Source: Spirogloea muscicola (Eukaryota; Streptophyta; Zygnematophyceae; Spirogloeales; Spirogloeaceae). From it: DNA of 20,752 bases. Under the pieces are notes generated by a model that did no database searches, was not told the DNA's origin, and saw nothing but the letters and a program-made list of their open reading frames with translations. The DNA is taken from assembly GCA_009602725.1 (NCBI GenBank), contig WELB01000038.1, positions 196,425 to 217,176 on the forward strand, written 5' to 3'. Both the position numbers and the translations under genes were made by a program. The first letter of the stretch is position 1; each line of letters starts with the position of its first letter. Below are positions 17,693-20,752 of the stretch, piece by piece.

Positions 17693-17932
17693 TACACACT
17701 CCTTCAGCACACACACGACGTGGCAGATGTGTTTCCGGCTGAGATGGGCTTGCCAGCTGCATATCTGTCGTTCTTGCGACGACGAGTTTCGGCCTGTTTG
17801 CAGCGTGCTCAGGCTAATGCCTTGCACCAAAAAGCTGGGCGAGCTCTAGTTGGTGGCAGAAGGCCTTCGTATATGACATCTAGTATTCATGCATCGATTA
17901 GCGACCTTTATGTTTTGACCCGTGGGTACTGA
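17693..17932 (+). CDS. hypothetical small ORF or exon, unrecognised
   Basis: The frame is open from 17693 to a TGA at 17932, with its first ATG at 17744 (62 codons). A pyrimidine stretch ending CCTTCAG at 17707 could be a splice acceptor, so it may be an exon. The translation has protein-like composition, with MGLPAAYLSFLRRRVSACLQ as a possible basic amphipathic helix, then HQKAGRALVGGRRPSYMTSS. It lies downstream of the G-box/TATA block and may be transcribed from it. I do not recognise a family and cannot exclude chance. Confidence 0.25.
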   Translation, partial: YTLLQHTHDVADVFPAEMGLPAAYLSFLRRRVSACLQRAQANALHQKAGRALVGGRRPSYMTSSIHASISDLYVLTRGY

Positions 17933-18489
17933 GCGGGTCAATCTGCTGTAGGTTATGCAGATGTTTAGTTGTGCTTGCCTCGGCCATTTGGCCTACGTTT
18001 GTTTCGAATACACGAAATCCCTCCGGCAGAAGCAGCTCTTTCCAATAGAAGGAAGGCGCGCGGTGCGCATGATAATGAAAGGGAGGTCAACCTGAGCCTT
18101 GCAGAAGTCCTGGTAACGGGGCAATAAGCTGGCTAAGGGGGACACTAAAGGTGGACACCAAGGGGACACTAGTATCCACGAGTGAGCACATACATATCTT
18201 ACGAGCTAAGCTGAGGAGCCAGACCACCACCACAGAAGCCAGTAGCCTGGCCTAGTGCGCATCCAGCACGCTGGTGTATCTCGGGTGCCTGGGAGCGCTG
18301 CAGACTCAATGATAACCGTTTCTAGCAAGCAACAACACGCAAATAACAAGCAAAAGGGGGGCGATACCTGTAAAATGAATGTGGCGCTCCCCAAGGGGGC
18401 GAGGTCTGTGAACAGCCAGACCGAGGAATTTTTGACATGGTCAGAAGGGGCCGTAAAGCGCTGAACAAATTGCTAAGAAGGACCATCAC

Positions 18490-18641
18490 TTAGTAAAACC
18501 TATAGAAAGTAGCCGCAAGTCGGAAAGACTAGTCGCCAGGAAAGCCTTAGACCTCGCTGCGGCGTCTGGCTCTGGCCTGCGGGGACTCGCGACCAGGAGC
18601 CCAGTTTCTTCCACCTGCGGCTGCTTAGCAGGGGTTACTGA
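18490..18641. repeat. inverted copies of the dispersed CAGCCGCAAGTC repeat
   Basis: Forward 18490-18540 (AGTAA, AGTAGCCGCAAGTCGGAAAG, ACTAGTCGCCAGGAAAG) and reverse 18611-18641 (CTCAGTAACCCCTGCTAAGCAGCCGCAGG on the minus strand) are copies of the block seen at 3762-3800 and 3181-3230. Their head-to-head placement, about 70-100 bp apart, would let the transcript fold. Confidence 0.6.
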
Positions 18642-18650
18642 GTTTTCCTT

Positions 18651-20585
18651 GTTGCGTCGTCTTGTGTTTAGCTGTGTCATTTTTCTTTTCGACATCTTTT
18701 TGGCTCTTTGGATTTGTCCATTCTTTTCGGGCTGGCATCTGCCAGCCCCTCTCCTATATGGGCGCGCGCACTTCTTCGACGAAAACCAGAGGCTGCAGCT
18801 TGAGCACGCCAGCACGCAGATGCGAAGGCGTGGGCCATGGACCGCTAGAGGGATATGGGTTTAGTGAAGAAGGCGAGCCGAATGGGCCGGGGCCGCCAGG
18901 GAGGACGCGAAGCATATTCCCGGACGGGCCGTGGCGAAGCGATGGCGGGCCAGGCTCGGGGACTGGCGCCAGAGCTCCGGGAGGGCGGCGTCCGGCTGCC
19001 AGCGGACGCGGGCGTTCGGCTGGACCCTGCTGCAGCGGCTTCCACGGCGGGGCCATCAATCGTCGGCAAGGACAGCAAGGTGAGCTGCCCGCCTTGCCGC
19101 CGAGTCGCTTGCCAAGGTGTTCCGCATGCGGCTATCCATTTCCTTCCAACGGTCCCAGGCTCACGCAGTGCACTTGCTGGCAGGCCGCGCTTTGGCTGCT
19201 TCTTCTGGGTCTCGTCGCCGTGCCTCAGTTCCGGCTGCAATTTACTACCGCTTGGGGCTGCTTACTCGGAGGTGCTAAGCTCCCCTTCGCTGCAGTCTCT
19301 AGCATAGCTGTGTGGTATTGGCGCCATTCGGCCCTTTGGACCTTGTTAAACATTTCTGGGCTAGCTTTCACAGGCCCCGCCCCCCTTTGGATGAGCTCAC
19401 TTCTTCTAGCGAATGCAGCCGCCTTGACAAGAGCTAGCTTTCTCTGGCGGCAGGGCCGCGCTCTGCAGGTCGTCTGAGGCCCCGTGCCACGGTTGAGAGG
19501 AAGAGGGCGCGCGGTGCGCATGCACTCAAGGGGAGGCCAAGCCGACCAGATACACACAACGTTCACCCTTATGCAAAGGCCAGAAGGAGGCAATGGCTGT
19601 GAAGGCCAGCTCACAATGAATGGACAAGGTCCACAAGGGCCGGAAATGCGAACCACGCAGCTATCTGGCAACGCAGCTAAGTGGCTCCTACAAATGGTTG
19701 CTCAGTAAGCTTGAAGGGCGAAGGAAGTGCAAACAAGAGAGGGCTAAAGAGCACGCGGCACTGAGTGAGTGAGGGAGACGGGCAGTGTCTGCTGACAAGG
19801 GGTGGTCGATGGGGCTGGGCTGGGGACTGCAGCGCAGTCTCCAGATAAGCCTTAGTAGAAGGGCTGCCGCTTGGGTGCTTAAGCGGAGAGCAAGTATGCA
19901 CATCACCCTCACGCGACGAGTTTGTGGTGCTGGCATGGATTGTCCCTGGTCCAACTAGGAACTCGGTAGCTCAAACTCTCCAGTGGTCTACGTGGTGAGT
20001 GGTAACCCAAAATCAAAGGCAGCAGGGCGAGCAGCCCAGCCTTATTGCAGCCTGGTCGATTGCTCAAGCGTTTTCAGGTGTACTTTGATTGGCAGACCGC
20101 GCCTTGGCTGCCGTCTCTGGCAATTCGAAAGGGCAACTCTTTCTCAGTCACAAGATACTCTAAATTACGGTTGTGGACCGGGTATTATTGAGCATCATTC
20201 TGTATACAGCCACTCGGGTAGCTGAGTAATTTTTGCGCTTTCTGGCCGCTTCAGACGCTGACCAATCATTCCTCCATGGGTTGATCTGCCACCGCCACCG
20301 AGCCGTTTGAACGAGCTTCCCATCTCGCAGTCAAGCTGCCGGCCTGGGCGAAGTACGCCAAGTGGCCCACGTCAGCGAGCGGGTGGGCGGGCGTCCTCCG
20401 GAGGGGCCCCACGGTAGTCTGGTGCCCGACGATCCGGCCCCGCCGGGCCGGAACCCACAGGAATAGACGCCCAAAAGTACGAGGTTCTAAATTTCGGTTC
20501 TCCTTTATTGGGACCGTCGCCAACCTCCCCCGTTCCCCCGCCGCCGCCGTCGGGGACGTGCCGTGGGTAGTGGGTTGAGCGAGCC
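18651..20585. other. repeat-rich stretch without a supported gene
   Basis: This holds a minus-strand GGGCTGG-CCAGCCC hairpin (18729-18749), blocks similar to 4290-4350 (GGCCATGGACCGCTAGAGGG near 18833) and to 4050 (GCGCGCGGTGCGCATG near 19508). The longest frame (18662-19477, 271 codons) starts inside a repeat and shows no motif, so I do not call it. Nothing recognisable was seen at 19700-20280 in either strand. Confidence 0.4.
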
Positions 20586-20752
20586 ATGACGGCTCGTCGC
20601 AGGCTGGCCCCAAATTTAAGCGGCCCCCGAAATCGCCCAAATCCAACCCCCCGACAATGTGCCGCGTCGGGCGTCGCGACGCCGCGCCGCCGCCGCGGCA
20701 ACGCCTGCCGTCCGATCAGCCCGCGGCGCGCGATCTCGGCCGTCGCCGCGCC
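20586..20752 (+). CDS. possible first exon of an organelle-targeted protein, cut by the window end
   Basis: An ATG at 20586 opens a frame that runs to the window end (55 codons). The translation has no Asp or Glu at all and is rich in Arg, Pro, Ala and Ser; it starts MTARRRLAPNLSG and reaches PRRAISAVAA, which resembles a transit-peptide cleavage region. These are the marks of a plastid or mitochondrial targeting peptide. The mature protein lies outside the window, so no function can be given. GC-rich DNA without acidic codons can arise by chance, and the opposite strand is also open in part (20372-20701), so confidence is modest. Confidence 0.35.
   Translation, partial: MTARRRLAPNLSGPRNRPNPTPRQCAASGVATPRRRRGNACRPISPRRAISAVAA

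Noticed and set aside
18662-19477. 271-codon forward frame
   Set aside because: It begins inside a dispersed repeat, has Gly/Pro/Arg-rich and then Trp/Leu-rich low-information sequence, and shows no motif; the reverse strand is also open.
1-20752. tRNA, rRNA or CRISPR-like arrays
   Set aside because: No tRNA A/B box with a foldable cloverleaf, no rRNA signature and no regularly spaced repeats were seen by eye; the direct repeats present are two- or three-unit tandems.

Overview
The window looks like nuclear DNA of a streptophyte, most likely a charophyte alga or a seedless land plant. It carries two intron-containing plant-type genes: a malectin-like receptor-like protein and a plastidic glucose transporter with a transit peptide. 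All introns are short GT-AG introns of about 90-540 bp, and the intergenic DNA is rich in repeats. The species cannot be fixed from sequence alone.

Layout. 15-1705 (+): three-exon gene for a secreted/membrane malectin-like protein with one C-terminal transmembrane helix and no kinase. 1706-4500: no gene recognised; a 38-bp hairpin (2717-2754), then a cluster (about 3060-4420) of short dispersed repeats built on a GGCTGG/CCAGCC hairpin with an A-rich tail. 4635-8752 (+): plastidic glucose transporter (pGlcT type). I resolved 12 exons whose splice phases all agree, giving 504 residues; intron 8 holds a 118-bp nested perfect inverted repeat. 8753-11600: no gene recognised; small tandem repeats and a GC-rich part. 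11771-16284 (-): a Ty3/gypsy-like LTR retrotransposon, truncated inside reverse transcriptase, which carries a complete-looking DNMT3-like cytosine-C5 DNA methyltransferase between protease and reverse transcriptase. 16285-17640: element leader or flank, GC-rich tandem repeats, an Asn/Ser-rich ORF and a promoter-like tandem-repeat block. 17641-20585: mostly repeats and unassigned DNA. 20586-window end (+): a possible first exon with an acid-free, Arg/Ser/Ala-rich N-terminus like an organelle transit peptide.

The most notable object is the methyltransferase-bearing retrotransposon. Its reading frame runs Gag, then a -1 frame change, then zinc knuckles, protease, acidic/basic linker and DNMT, then a UAG codon, then reverse transcriptase in the same frame. 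The UAG is followed by CAA-CCA, which fits the leaky-stop CARYYA context, so the RT could be made by readthrough. From memory, retrotransposons that have captured DNMTs were reported around 2018 in Symbiodinium and Klebsormidium; this copy belongs to that theme, and the points that may be new are its gene order, its recoding signals and its unusual catalytic-loop residue. The glucose transporter and malectin genes look intact and ordinary apart from details noted below.
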